24,749 nt of DNA from JACZWL01 sp046756445 (GTDB taxonomy: Bacteria > Pseudomonadota > Gammaproteobacteria > Steroidobacterales > Woeseiaceae), in the NCBI GenBank assembly GCA_046756445.1, contig JBHHWI010000037.1:1-24749 (forward strand), in the 5' to 3' direction. The notes under the pieces were generated by a model. It was given only the letters and a program-made list of their open reading frames with translations. It made no database searches and was not told where the DNA came from. A program made the translations under genes and the position numbers. This document shows, piece by piece, positions 7,874 to 16,052 of the stretch (the first letter of the stretch is position 1; every line of letters starts with the position of its first letter).

Positions 7874-8779
7874 TCAATTACCCGCTCTGCCGGACTCGCC
7901 CAAATGCATCAGCGGTAACGGCGTCGGGCTCGAGCCGTCCATGAAATACATTTTGCTGGCGGGGTCTTTCGAGATCGCCTTGAGCGCCTCCAGTGACTGA
8001 AGCTGTATATAGGCCGGATTTCTCGCAATCGCGTTATTGATCTGTGTAATTTCGTAGGCCTGCGCATCAGCCAGTATTCTCTTGCGTGCCGCTTCCTGTT
8101 CTGCGGCTTCGCGGCCAGCTTCCGCTCTCGCGACCTGCTGTTGCAACTCGGTCCGGACCCTCTCGAGCTCGGCGCGCTCTCGCTCCACTGCCTGTTCCCG
8201 CTCCTTTTTCTTCTCGATCGCCTCGACGATAAACGGAGGCAACGAAATGTCGCGAATGAGCACGGCCGATACGATTATGCCCTTGGGTGCCAGGTATTCC
8301 TTTAGGCCGTCGGTCAGTGCAATCTGTAACGTCTCCTGGGTCGCCTCCTGAAAGAAATCCTCCGCGCGCTTGATGCTCTTACCCTGCTCACGAAGCAAGG
8401 ACCGCAATTTCGGGATCAGGTGTACCCGAACTGCCGTGTTCGCATCGCCGGTCTCTTGCAGTATCCCTGGCGCCATTGAACCGTCGATTCGATACTGAAC
8501 ACTGACTTCGAGCTTTGTCTGCAGCTGATCCTGGCTGGGAACGTTGGCCGTTTCCTTGTGGGTTTGCTGACGCGCATCGAACAGAATCCATCGATACAGC
8601 GGATTCACGGGTATGTGCAAACCCTGCGTGAATTCTTCCGATTGCACTTTTCCGAAGAGCGTTGCAACACCGACGCGACCCGGGGGTACGGTCTTGTAGA
8701 AATTCATTCCGACCAATACGAGTAAACCAATGACAACTATCGTGATCGGTAACTTGCTCTGAAAATTAGGCCTTGCCAT
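7874..8779 (-). CDS. Band-7/SPFH (prohibitin-like) membrane protein
   Basis: The 301-residue protein has one N-terminal transmembrane segment (about 11-27). An SPFH/prohibitin domain follows (about 28-190: VPPGRVGVATLFGK, ISLPPFIVEAIEKKK). A long charged coiled coil rich in E, R, Q and A spans about 185-240. This is the layout of HflC, HflK and prohibitin, which form oligomeric rings in the inner membrane and hold proteases or lipid domains in check. The start has a good AGGAGA site seven bases upstream. It sits between two guanidino/ureido hydrolase genes, an unusual setting, and no NfeD or hflX/hflK partner is nearby. The client is unknown. Confidence 0.9.
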   Translation of the reverse strand: MARPNFQSKLPITIVVIGLLVLVGMNFYKTVPPGRVGVATLFGKVQSEEFTQGLHIPVNPLYRWILFDARQQTHKETANVPSQDQLQTKLEVSVQYRIDGSMAPGILQETGDANTAVRVHLIPKLRSLLREQGKSIKRAEDFFQEATQETLQIALTDGLKEYLAPKGIIVSAVLIRDISLPPFIVEAIEKKKEREQAVERERAELERVRTELQQQVARAEAGREAAEQEAARKRILADAQAYEITQINNAIARNPAYIQLQSLEALKAISKDPASKMYFMDGSSPTPLPLMHLGESGRAGN

Positions 8780-8847
8780 GGGGATTCTCCTGATTTGCCA
8801 TGAACGTATGGAAGGTCATGAAATGGGGACGAAATTTCGAATTGAAA

Positions 8848-8872
8848 GCCGGCAATACGGCAATCAGCCGGC
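8848..8872 (-). terminator. Weak hairpin at end of ctlX
   Basis: GCCGGC at 8867-8872 and again at 8848-8853 can pair over 13 bases, followed on the minus strand by TTTCAATT. The first arm directly abuts the ctlX stop codon. The loop is long and the T run short, so it may be a weak terminator or only an RNA-processing structure. Confidence 0.3.
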
Positions 8873-9817
8873 GCTTCCCGCCGGCGGCAGATGAACTTCC
8901 GCGAGCATGCAACGCACGCTGCCGCCGGCAGATTGTTCGATGTCGTCGATCACTGTGCTGACTATCGTCGCATTGTCCTCGACTGTGTCGATTTGCGAAT
9001 CCGTCAGAGACCGTCGTGCATGACTGGACATCGCGATAATGCGGCCATCCGACTCCGACCTCAGCTCCAGCATGTTTCCGGCAAAGGACTCGAGCTGATC
9101 GTGACTGATCGACACGATTGTGTGGCCCGTCTGCGTCAATTGTTCCAGTACAGCCGTTCGTTGATCCGGATCCGCAATCGCTTCATCGCAGATCACGGCA
9201 AGCTCCTCGCCTATGTTCATCAACACGTTGGTGTGGTAGATCGGCGCGCCGCTCTTGTCCACCGCGTCGAAGACCACGATGTCGTAGTCCATGCGCTGGG
9301 CGAACTCGCCGAGTGGATCCAGATGGGTCCGCGTCGATAATCCCGCGTACGCGATGTGATTGACGCGATCCAGGACCATGCTGCCGGTGCCCTCCAGATA
9401 GTGTTCCTGTTCCTCGTGGTGGGACAGATCGATCACCTGTCGAACGAGGTATCCGTAGTCCGAGACGAGCGAGTCGATGACGTCCGGGCGGCGCTCCAGG
9501 CGCCGGTTCGGCGCTTCCATCGGGTAAAGGACCACCGAACCGTCGGCGTGAAAACTGACCCAGTTGTTCGGGAATATCGCGTCCGGCGTATGCGGATCGG
9601 GCTTGTCGTCGAATCGCAGTACCCGGATGCCGCGGTCTTCCAGCGCCGTTGCGAGCGACTCGAACTGCTTGAGCGCCGCCGCGTGCTGTTCGGCTGGCGA
9701 GGCATTCGTCCTGCCCTGAAACCTGTTGGATTCGGCCGTCTCCGGGTTGCTCGCGAATCCCGCCGGCCTGATCATGAGCACGGCCGACGCCAGTTGTGAT
9801 TCTTTCTGTGAAGTCAT
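8864..9817 (-). CDS. ctlX: CtlX-like citrulline utilization hydrolase
   Basis: This is a pentein-fold hydrolase of the CtlX/arginine-deiminase-related family; characterised members cleave citrulline to ornithine. The 317 residues show the family opening VLMIRPAGFASNPETAESN (13-31), IFPNNWVSFH (81-90), LEGTGSMVLDR (141-151), YHTNVLM with His195, and AGGSVRCMLAEVHLP with the nucleophile Cys303. The ATG at 9817 is chosen because the 23 upstream codons look non-coding. It heads a minus-strand group with the band-7 and ArgZ-like genes, and its start lies close to a divergent gene. Activity on other ureido or guanidino compounds cannot be excluded. Confidence 0.88.
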   Translation of the reverse strand: MTSQKESQLASAVLMIRPAGFASNPETAESNRFQGRTNASPAEQHAAALKQFESLATALEDRGIRVLRFDDKPDPHTPDAIFPNNWVSFHADGSVVLYPMEAPNRRLERRPDVIDSLVSDYGYLVRQVIDLSHHEEQEHYLEGTGSMVLDRVNHIAYAGLSTRTHLDPLGEFAQRMDYDIVVFDAVDKSGAPIYHTNVLMNIGEELAVICDEAIADPDQRTAVLEQLTQTGHTIVSISHDQLESFAGNMLELRSESDGRIIAMSSHARRSLTDSQIDTVEDNATIVSTVIDDIEQSAGGSVRCMLAEVHLPPAGSAG

Positions 9818-9832
9818 ATCGTTCGAGCCGTT

Positions 9833-10309
9833 GTGGTTCTTAGGTATTTTCGCTTGAACGCACACTATTGGAAAGATCTGTCGCAAAAGCTAGGAAATCC
9901 CGGCTACATCTGTTTCATCTGGTTCGGCATGACGGCCGGAATCTCGCTGTTGGCGACGCCGGTGAGATTCACGGCGCCGACGATCACCCGGCCGGTAGCG
10001 CTTGACGTAGGCCGCGTGGTATTCGCGGCGCTCAACAAGGCGGAACTCGTCGCGCTGCTCATTCTGCTCGTAGTCGTTCGGGTCTCGGGCAGGGCGAAGG
10101 ATCTCTGGGCATATTGTTCGGCGCTCATTCTGATTCTTGTTGCACAGTCGGTCTGGCTCTTGCCGGCGCTGGCGGCGAGGGCACAGCAAATCGCCGCGGG
10201 CATCGAGCCGCCGCCCTCCATGTTGCATGGAACCTACTCCACGCTCGAGCTACTAAAGCTCCTGATCCTGCTCTACCTCGGCTTCCACTCCGTGCAAACG
10301 AGGACATAG
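9833..10309 (+). CDS. Unknown small integral membrane protein (four helices)
   Basis: I do not recognise this family. The frame encodes up to 158 residues with four hydrophobic stretches (about 28-44, 57-82, 88-112 and 135-155). Short polar loops separate them, including an ATPVRFTAPTI motif after the first helix. The start is uncertain. GTG 9833 has no ribosome site and leaves only 15 bases to the divergent ctlX start. TTG 9854 or ATG 9929 are alternatives, and the first helix begins just before the ATG. The next gene follows after nine bases in the same direction, so the two are probably co-transcribed. Coding style matches its neighbours, so it is likely real. Confidence 0.7.
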   Translation: MVLRYFRLNAHYWKDLSQKLGNPGYICFIWFGMTAGISLLATPVRFTAPTITRPVALDVGRVVFAALNKAELVALLILLVVVRVSGRAKDLWAYCSALILILVAQSVWLLPALAARAQQIAAGIEPPPSMLHGTYSTLELLKLLILLYLGFHSVQTRT

Positions 10310-10318
10310 ACCGACACC

Positions 10319-11080
10319 ATGCCCTATCTGGCTTTATCGAGCGTCGTCGCGATCGCGCTGATTATTCATGCGGTGAGAACCGGCAGATCGCCCTACTGGG
10401 TCCTCATCCTGTTATTCGTCCCCGGCCTCGGAGCAATCGCCTATTGCATCGTCGAATTGCTGCCCGATTTGACGGCGAGCCAGAGGGCGCGACGCGCGTA
10501 TCGCGGCATAAGAAAAACGCTGGCGCCTGACGCCGACCTGCGCCGGCGACAGCGGGAGCACCGCTTGTCAGGCAGCGTCGACGCGGCGCGGCGCCTCGCC
10601 GGCGAGCTGGTCGCTGCCGGCAAACATGCCGAGGCGGTCGAGCATTACGAAAAAGCGCTGACGGGATTGTACGAAGACGATCCGGACCTGTTGCTCGGGC
10701 TGGCCCAGGCACAGTTCGGAAATCGGGAGTACGAAAAATCGAAGGACACGCTGGACCGGCTCATTGCAAAAAACCCCGAGTACCGGTCGCCGGACGGGCA
10801 TCTCTTGTATGCGCGCTCCGCGGAGGAGTGCGGCGACCTGGGCCTGGCGGAATCCGAATACAAGGCAGTCGCTGACTATTACGCCGGCGCAGAAGCCAAG
10901 GTCCGCTACGCCATGCTGCTCGAGCGTATCGGCAAGAACGACCAGGCTCTGGGGGTCTTTGAGGACATCGTCAACGTCGCGCAACTCGCACCAAGGCATT
11001 ACCGCAAGGCACAAAAACGCTGGATCTCACAAGCGAAGGACGGCGTCAGCCGGCTGGGTAACCGGAACCTGAGCAATTGA
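10319..11080 (+). CDS. Membrane-anchored TPR protein
   Basis: The 253-residue protein begins with two closely spaced hydrophobic segments (about 1-20 and 26-48), resembling the short N-terminal module found in some phospholipase D-like proteins. A basic stretch follows, then helical repeats from about 85 to 240 with TPR character (AAGKHAEAVEHYEKAL, LLGLAQAQFGNREYEKS, AKVRYAMLLERIGKNDQAL). TPR domains bind partner proteins, so a scaffold at the cytosolic face of the inner membrane is plausible. It follows the unknown membrane protein after nine bases and ends seven bases from the oppositely oriented GST gene. Its partner and role are unknown. Confidence 0.82.
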   Translation: MPYLALSSVVAIALIIHAVRTGRSPYWVLILLFVPGLGAIAYCIVELLPDLTASQRARRAYRGIRKTLAPDADLRRRQREHRLSGSVDAARRLAGELVAAGKHAEAVEHYEKALTGLYEDDPDLLLGLAQAQFGNREYEKSKDTLDRLIAKNPEYRSPDGHLLYARSAEECGDLGLAESEYKAVADYYAGAEAKVRYAMLLERIGKNDQALGVFEDIVNVAQLAPRHYRKAQKRWISQAKDGVSRLGNRNLSN

Positions 11081-11086
11081 CATGAC

Positions 11087-11716
11087 TCAGGCCGTCGCGC
11101 TGGGGCGGGCGGCGACGATGGCATGCCAGCGGCGCAGCTCAGTCATGTCATCGGGCATTGAGATTTTCGACCTGGCCGCAAAATCGACCGCGACCATGGC
11201 GGAGATGTCTGCAATCGTAAAGTCGTTGCCGACGAGGTACTTCCGGCCCTGGAGCTGCCCGTTCAGTCTCGCCATGAATGACACGAATCGGCGCCGGCCG
11301 CGTTCGACGAGTTCCGGGATCTGCTCGTAGTCGTCGGGCCCGGTCAGTGCCCGCCCTTTCATTCCTCTGGCGCGATTTCGGAATGTCTCCGCCACGGCAA
11401 AAAAGCCGTAAAGCTCGATCTTGGCGTTCCACATCGTGACGAGTGCGCGTTCGACGGCGCTCCTGCCCAACAGGGCCGGTTCCGAAAACTCCTCTTCCAG
11501 GTACTGGCAGATCGCAAACACTTCCGTCAGACAGGTGCCGTCATCCAGCTCGAGCACTGGTACTGTGCAATCCGGATTTATGGTTCTGAACGCATCACCC
11601 AGTTGCTCGCCGCCGGCAAGGTCGACCTGCACCGTCGGTATTTCGAGCCCCTTTTCGGCCATGAAAATCCGGACCCGTCGCGGGCTCGGCGCGGTCTTGC
11701 AGTCAAAGAATCTCAT
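11087..11716 (-). CDS. Glutathione S-transferase family protein
   Basis: The 209 residues have the GST two-domain layout: an N-terminal thioredoxin-like domain (1-80: FFDCKTAPSPRRVRIFMAEKG, TVPVLELDDG, LTEVFAICQYLEE) and an all-helical C-terminal domain with the FTIADISAMVAVDF N-capping segment. The cis-proline is in TVPVLEL. The predicted product is cytosolic and would conjugate glutathione to electrophiles or reduce disulfides. Its ATG overlaps the stop of the upstream YfcG-like GST (ATGA), so the two are translationally coupled. It is not an obvious duplicate, because the two proteins differ strongly in their N-terminal active-site regions. Confidence 0.9.
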   Translation of the reverse strand: MRFFDCKTAPSPRRVRIFMAEKGLEIPTVQVDLAGGEQLGDAFRTINPDCTVPVLELDDGTCLTEVFAICQYLEEEFSEPALLGRSAVERALVTMWNAKIELYGFFAVAETFRNRARGMKGRALTGPDDYEQIPELVERGRRRFVSFMARLNGQLQGRKYLVGNDFTIADISAMVAVDFAARSKISMPDDMTELRRWHAIVAARPSATA

Positions 11717-12414
11717 GGACCGTCTTTGGCCGCGGCCGCAATCGACGCGGCGGTCTGACCGAACAGGACCTTTCCGGCCTCTTCGTCAGTCAACTTCGTT
11801 TCATTCCAGTCGCGGCCCAAGTCCGCCCCGCGCTGCACGGCCGGCCTTGCCTTGATCGCATCGAACCAGCGCCGCAGATTACCGAACTCATCCAGATCGG
11901 CGCCGAGCCGCTTGTAGGACATGACCCAGGGAAACGAGGCGATGTCGGCTATCGAGTAATCGCCGGCAAGATACTCCCGATCCATCAGGCGCGCGTTCAT
12001 CACGCCGAGCAGACGGTCGTATTCGTTCTCGTATCGCTTGCGCGCATACGGCACGGGCTCGGGCGCATAGTTTACGAAGTGGCTGAGCTGCCCCGCCATC
12101 GGTCCGAGATTCCCCATTTGCCAGAACAGCCACTGCATCACCTCGTAGCGGCCGTGCAGATTCTTTGGCATCAGCTTGCCCGTTTTCTCGGCCAGGTATG
12201 CCAGGATCGCCCCGGACTCGAACAGGGATATCGATGCCTCGTGATCGACAATGGCGGGAATTCGGTTGTTCGGGCTGATCGCCAGGAATTCGGCCGAAAA
12301 CTGCTCGCCGCGGCCGATATTGACCGGAACCGTGTGGTAGGCAAGACCGCATTCCTCGAGCATGATCGATGCTTTCCTGCCGTTCGGCGTCGGCCAGTAG
12401 TAAAGGTCAATCAT
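11713..12414 (-). CDS. yfcG: YfcG/YghU-type glutathione S-transferase
   Basis: The 233-residue protein starts MIDLYYWPTPNGRKASIMLEE and includes ISPNNRIPAIVDH, LFESGAILAYLAEKTG and LQWLFWQ-like and YSIADIASFPWV segments. These closely follow E. coli YfcG as I recall it, a nu-class GST with strong disulfide-bond reductase activity using glutathione. The thioredoxin-like domain covers about 1-85 and the helical domain about 90-205. It lies 15 bases after the formyltransferase gene and overlaps the next GST, making a three-gene minus-strand operon. Its role is probably thiol redox balance. The YfcG assignment rests on motif resemblance, not an alignment. Confidence 0.88.
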   Translation of the reverse strand: MIDLYYWPTPNGRKASIMLEECGLAYHTVPVNIGRGEQFSAEFLAISPNNRIPAIVDHEASISLFESGAILAYLAEKTGKLMPKNLHGRYEVMQWLFWQMGNLGPMAGQLSHFVNYAPEPVPYARKRYENEYDRLLGVMNARLMDREYLAGDYSIADIASFPWVMSYKRLGADLDEFGNLRRWFDAIKARPAVQRGADLGRDWNETKLTDEEAGKVLFGQTAASIAAAAKDGP

Positions 12415-12429
12415 GGCCGGCTGAAATTA

Positions 12430-13173
12430 TCAGTATTTCGCATGCCGGGCCAGGAAAGCGTCGAGATCACCGGGATCGGCCAGACGAAAGCCCCGGGCCG
12501 CAAACCGGTTCAGATCGCGCGATCGTGGCGTGGAGTAGTAGTGACCCTCTCCGGTCTGCGCAGCGAGGCCGAGCGGCTCGCCGGCGAAAATCCTCATGAC
12601 GGCGTCGGTCACCATGCGGCAAGCTGGCGGGTACAACTCGAGCACGTTCGCCAGATAGGACCATTCGGTCCGGACCGGATTGCGGGACAGGCCGATTATC
12701 GGCCCGGTATCGATGGTGTGGTCCACGATCGCGTGCAGCGTGCATCCGATCTCCTGCTCTCCGTTGAGCATCGCCCAGAAGGTAGCCATGACGCCCCTGT
12801 ATGCCGGCAGCAGCCCGGAGTGAAGATTCAGGACGCCGTGGCGCGGTATCGCTATCGCACGGGCGTGCAGGATGCGACGGTAGCGAACCGATATGAAGAG
12901 GTCCGGATCGCATGCCTCGAGGGCGGCCAGGCCGTCTTCGGAATTCGGCGCGGGCAGATCCTCCGTGTCTCGCGTTACTGCCCATGGCAATGACGCGCAA
13001 AATTGCCTGTCGAGCTCGCCGAGTTGTCCGAGGCGATTCGGCAACGGATGACCGCCGTCAGCCAACCGGCCCGACAGATAGAGCCTGTATCGATGCTCGG
13101 GCAGCCTGGCGACAATCAGATTGAGCGCGATCTTGCTCGCGATGTCATCGTGGCCGAGCAGAACGATGTTCAT
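12430..13173 (-). CDS. Stand-alone formyltransferase-domain protein
   Basis: The 247-residue protein belongs to the formyltransferase fold that uses N10-formyltetrahydrofolate (GART, Fmt, ArnA and sugar N-formyltransferases). It has the catalytic Asn-His-Asp set: Asn116 and His118 in GVLNLHSGLLPAYRG, and Asp155 in HTIDTGPII. It is shorter than Fmt and lacks the usual Fmt C-terminal domain, so it is not methionyl-tRNA formyltransferase. The acceptor substrate is unknown. ATG 13173 is chosen over the longer frame because CAGGA precedes it by about nine bases and the extra codons cross a terminator. It leads the GST-GST operon. Confidence 0.85.
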   Translation of the reverse strand: MNIVLLGHDDIASKIALNLIVARLPEHRYRLYLSGRLADGGHPLPNRLGQLGELDRQFCASLPWAVTRDTEDLPAPNSEDGLAALEACDPDLFISVRYRRILHARAIAIPRHGVLNLHSGLLPAYRGVMATFWAMLNGEQEIGCTLHAIVDHTIDTGPIIGLSRNPVRTEWSYLANVLELYPPACRMVTDAVMRIFAGEPLGLAAQTGEGHYYSTPRSRDLNRFAARGFRLADPGDLDAFLARHAKY

Positions 13174-13186
13174 GACGGGAGATCCT

Positions 13187-13213
13187 GAAAAAAAGGGGCG
13201 CCGAAAGCGCCCC
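13187..13213 (-). terminator. Intrinsic terminator of TonB receptor 1
   Basis: GGGGCGC (13195-13201) pairs perfectly with GCGCCCC (13207-13213) over CGAAA. On the minus strand a run of seven T (13188-13194) follows. It lies 25 bases after the receptor stop and 14 bases before the formyltransferase ATG on the same strand. Confidence 0.93.
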
Positions 13214-13237
13214 TCATTCATGCCGTTGAAGGCGTTG

Positions 13238-15793
13238 CTACAACACTTCCCAGCTGGCCCTCAGATAGTAGAAGGCGCCGTTGAAGCCCATCGGTGACGT
13301 GACCGGGTACTGGGCGCCGACGATCGTCGCCCAGGGGTTCAGATCGGGAACCTCGTCCAGCACGTTCTGCCCGCCCAGCGTGACCGTCAGGCTGTCGCCG
13401 AAGGTGTAACCGAGCTCGACGTCGAACGTGGTCTCCGAGCCGGCCTCGATCGGCAGGGTGCCGTCGTCCAGGTGCGCCTCGTAGTACTCACCGAAATGAT
13501 TGACCCGCAGGAGCGCGCGAAAGTCATTGTACGAGTGCGTTCCTATCAGCGCCCAACGCGTATCCGGGAGGTTGTCCTCCAGCTGTCTTACGCGAGTCGG
13601 CCCGATGATAGCGGGGTTCGCCCTGTCTACCGTGGTATCCGTGTAGTTGAAGCTGAACGTGATATCCGTGTCGCCGCCGAACAGGTCGATTGGCGCGGTC
13701 GCTACGAGATCCACGCCCTCCGTGGTGGTGTCGAAGTCGTTGGTGAAGAACCGGACCCCGACGAAGCTCGAGGCATCCGCCTGACCGATCGCCAGCAATG
13801 CGGCAATATCCGCCGGTGTCAGGACCTGGGTCGTGGTCAATGCGATGCGGTCCTCTACCTCGATATTGAAGTAGTCGATCGTGATGTCCACGTTACCGAT
13901 CCCCAGGATTGCGCCCACCGTCAGGTTGACCGATTCCTCTGGACGCAGGGGCTGGCCGCCCTTCTGCACGGCGATCGGGTTGGTCGGCGGCAGCGTCGCC
14001 TCGTCAGCCAGCACGCCGGCCGTAAACGCCGTCGTCACGTTACGCACGTTCGACTGGCCGGTGGTCGGCGCGCGGAAGCCGGTGCTGGCCGCGCCACGAA
14101 GCGCGAAGTTATCGGATAGCTGAATCCGGCCCGCCAGTTTCGCATTGGTCGTCGTGCCGAAGTCACTGTAGTCCTCGAAGCGCACTGCTACGCCGAGCAG
14201 CAGGTTATCCGTCACGTCGGCCTCGAAGTCGAGATATGCCGCAAAGTTGGTCCGGTCAAAGGTCCCGGCGTCCACCGGCTTGAATCCGGGGAAGCCGTTC
14301 GAGCCGATGCTGAAGCCCTGCGCGGCGAGATCCTCATCGATGGCGAACGAGTTCGGACCGCCGTTCTTGATCTCGAACTGCTCGACACGATACTCGACGC
14401 CGCCCGCCACGTTCAGCGGCGACGCAAATGCAGCCACATCGACCGGGAAGGAAACATCGATGTTGGCGCTGCGTTCGCTCTGAACGTAACTGCCAGGCTT
14501 GAAGTTCCTCGGCGTGTTTTCCTGCAAGGAGGCGAGGTTGCCGTTGACCGTGTTCCTGATAAAGAAGTCGACGGCGTTGCGGCCGTAAGACATGCTGATG
14601 TCGTAATTCAGGCCGTTATCCAGCTCACCGGTAAACCCGCCGGTGACCGAAGCGTCGAACACCTCGCCGCCGAACTGCGGCGTGAAGCCCCCGGGCGCCA
14701 CCTGATTGAACACGAAGCAGTTCGGGTCCGCGATGACGGCCGCCAGTGCAGTCGGATCAGGCACGTCATTGACGATGTTGACCGTCGGGCAAGCGATACC
14801 GTCGTCATTGCTGCCGAACGTCAGGTCGGCAACCAGCAGCGTCAGGCCGCCGTCGTTGCTGAACACGGACGGTCGCGTGTTCGGATTGCGGAAGAAGAAA
14901 CCGCCTTCGACTTCGCGCTCCGCCCAGTTGGCGAACAGGTACGCCTCGCCGTTGTTGTCCAGCTCGATGCCGGCATTCGCCCAGACCGTGAAATCGTCCC
15001 GGATTTTCGGAGATCCCCAGATCTGTACGGCCGGCGTCCGCACGTCCGTGTTTCCGGCCGCGATCAGTGCTTCGGCATCGCCGCGCTGCACGCTGCGGCT
15101 GGTCGGATCGACGTCCTTGAACTGCGCCGTCAGATTGAAGTAACCGGCGTCGGTAAGCGGCAGGCCGAGATTGGCCGCAATCTCCTGGGTCTGGCCGTCA
15201 CCCTCGGCGTACTCGCCCCAGCGTCCCTCGACCCTCAGGCCCTCCGAGTTGTCGCGCAGCTTGAAGTTGATGACACCGGCGATAGCATCCGAGCCGTACT
15301 GGGCGGATGCGCCGTCACGCAGCACTTCCACCTGCTTCAGCGCCAGTCCGGGGATGACCGATAAGTCGGGACCCTGAGAACCGTCAGAGACACCGCCACC
15401 GAGGAACGAGATGACCGCCGCGCGGTGACGGCGCTTGCCGTTAACAAGAATCAGCGTACTGTCCGGCGACAGACCGCGCAGGTTGGCGGGCCGCACGATC
15501 GTGGCTGCGTCGCTGATCGGTTGCGCATTGACGTTGTACGAGGGGATTGCCCCGCGCAGCAATGCGTCCATGTCGGTGTTGCCCTGTGCGATGAAGTCCT
15601 CGCCACTGATCACGTCGATCGGAACGGCGGAATCGGTGACGGAGCGTGCCTCGCGCCGCGTGCCCGTGGTGACGATTTCCTCGATTACCTCATCAGCGCC
15701 TTCCTGCTGCGCCTGTGCTACCGGAACGAATCCGGCAAACGCCAAAGGCAGCGCCAAAACAAGCAGTCGAGAGCGCTTAAGAATACTAAGCAT
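13238..15793 (-). CDS. TonB-dependent outer-membrane receptor (receptor 1)
   Basis: The 851-residue protein has a signal peptide ending VAQA (cleavage after about 28) and a TonB-box-like EEIVTTGTRR (about 38-47). A plug domain follows (VPIDVISGEDF, LRGLSPDSTLILVNGKRRHR, VEVLRDGASAQYGSDAIAGVINF), then a 22-strand barrel ending in an aromatic-rich strand (YYLRASWEVL). ATG 15793 is preceded by GGGGGG at about -8, so the 77-codon upstream extension is rejected. It imports an unknown substrate across the outer membrane with TonB energy. It is clearly paralogous to the receptor at 21824-24283, sharing the FFFRNPNT block and plug motifs. It lies after the CstA gene and has its own long leader. Confidence 0.93.
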   Translation of the reverse strand: MLSILKRSRLLVLALPLAFAGFVPVAQAQQEGADEVIEEIVTTGTRREARSVTDSAVPIDVISGEDFIAQGNTDMDALLRGAIPSYNVNAQPISDAATIVRPANLRGLSPDSTLILVNGKRRHRAAVISFLGGGVSDGSQGPDLSVIPGLALKQVEVLRDGASAQYGSDAIAGVINFKLRDNSEGLRVEGRWGEYAEGDGQTQEIAANLGLPLTDAGYFNLTAQFKDVDPTSRSVQRGDAEALIAAGNTDVRTPAVQIWGSPKIRDDFTVWANAGIELDNNGEAYLFANWAEREVEGGFFFRNPNTRPSVFSNDGGLTLLVADLTFGSNDDGIACPTVNIVNDVPDPTALAAVIADPNCFVFNQVAPGGFTPQFGGEVFDASVTGGFTGELDNGLNYDISMSYGRNAVDFFIRNTVNGNLASLQENTPRNFKPGSYVQSERSANIDVSFPVDVAAFASPLNVAGGVEYRVEQFEIKNGGPNSFAIDEDLAAQGFSIGSNGFPGFKPVDAGTFDRTNFAAYLDFEADVTDNLLLGVAVRFEDYSDFGTTTNAKLAGRIQLSDNFALRGAASTGFRAPTTGQSNVRNVTTAFTAGVLADEATLPPTNPIAVQKGGQPLRPEESVNLTVGAILGIGNVDITIDYFNIEVEDRIALTTTQVLTPADIAALLAIGQADASSFVGVRFFTNDFDTTTEGVDLVATAPIDLFGGDTDITFSFNYTDTTVDRANPAIIGPTRVRQLEDNLPDTRWALIGTHSYNDFRALLRVNHFGEYYEAHLDDGTLPIEAGSETTFDVELGYTFGDSLTVTLGGQNVLDEVPDLNPWATIVGAQYPVTSPMGFNGAFYYLRASWEVL

Positions 15794-15836
15794 GTTTGAT
15801 CCCCCCCATACTGTGGTGAAAATGTCGTTCTTGTTA

Positions 15837-15876
15837 CCGTCCACCCGGCGCACGCCTGCGGTGCTGCGGTGGACGG
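15837..15876 (-). promoter_or_regulatory. Stem-loop in receptor 1 leader
   Basis: CCGTCCACC (15837-15845) and GGTGGACGG (15868-15876) are perfect 9-base inverted repeats around a 22-base loop that contains a further GCAC/GTGC pairing. It lies 43 bases upstream of the ATG, outside the ribosome-binding site. There is no T run, so it is not a terminator. A regulatory or RNA-stability role is possible; no known riboswitch class was recognised. Confidence 0.5.
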
Positions 15877-16022
15877 GAACGAATGATTGAACCACTCCTC
15901 GATGCGAAAATAAAGAAATCCGGGCGAGTGTTGCGGGCCGACCGTGGGGAAATCGGCAGCAGCCGGCTGTTGTGAACCAGCAACAACGACCTGGAAGGCC
16001 CGGAAGGCCTTGATTACAGGGC

Positions 16023-16052
16023 ATTCAACAAATGTGTGGCACCACGCGTCAA
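16023..16052 (-). promoter_or_regulatory. Candidate promoter of receptor 1
   Basis: On the minus strand TTGACG (16047-16052) is followed after 18 bases by TTGAAT (16023-16028). The -35 matches the sigma-70 consensus at five of six positions and the -10 at about four. The resulting leader would be roughly 220 bases long. A motif shared with the receptor 3 control region fills the spacer. Confidence 0.35.

Noticed and set aside
11713..12414. Recent tandem duplication of the two GST genes
   Set aside because: The N-terminal active-site regions and lengths differ strongly, so they belong to different GST groups.
15794..16024. Upstream extension of receptor 1 by 77 codons
   Set aside because: The true signal peptide starts at the ATG at 15793 behind a GGGGGG ribosome site; the extension is Cys/Arg-rich, crosses the leader stem-loop and looks non-coding.
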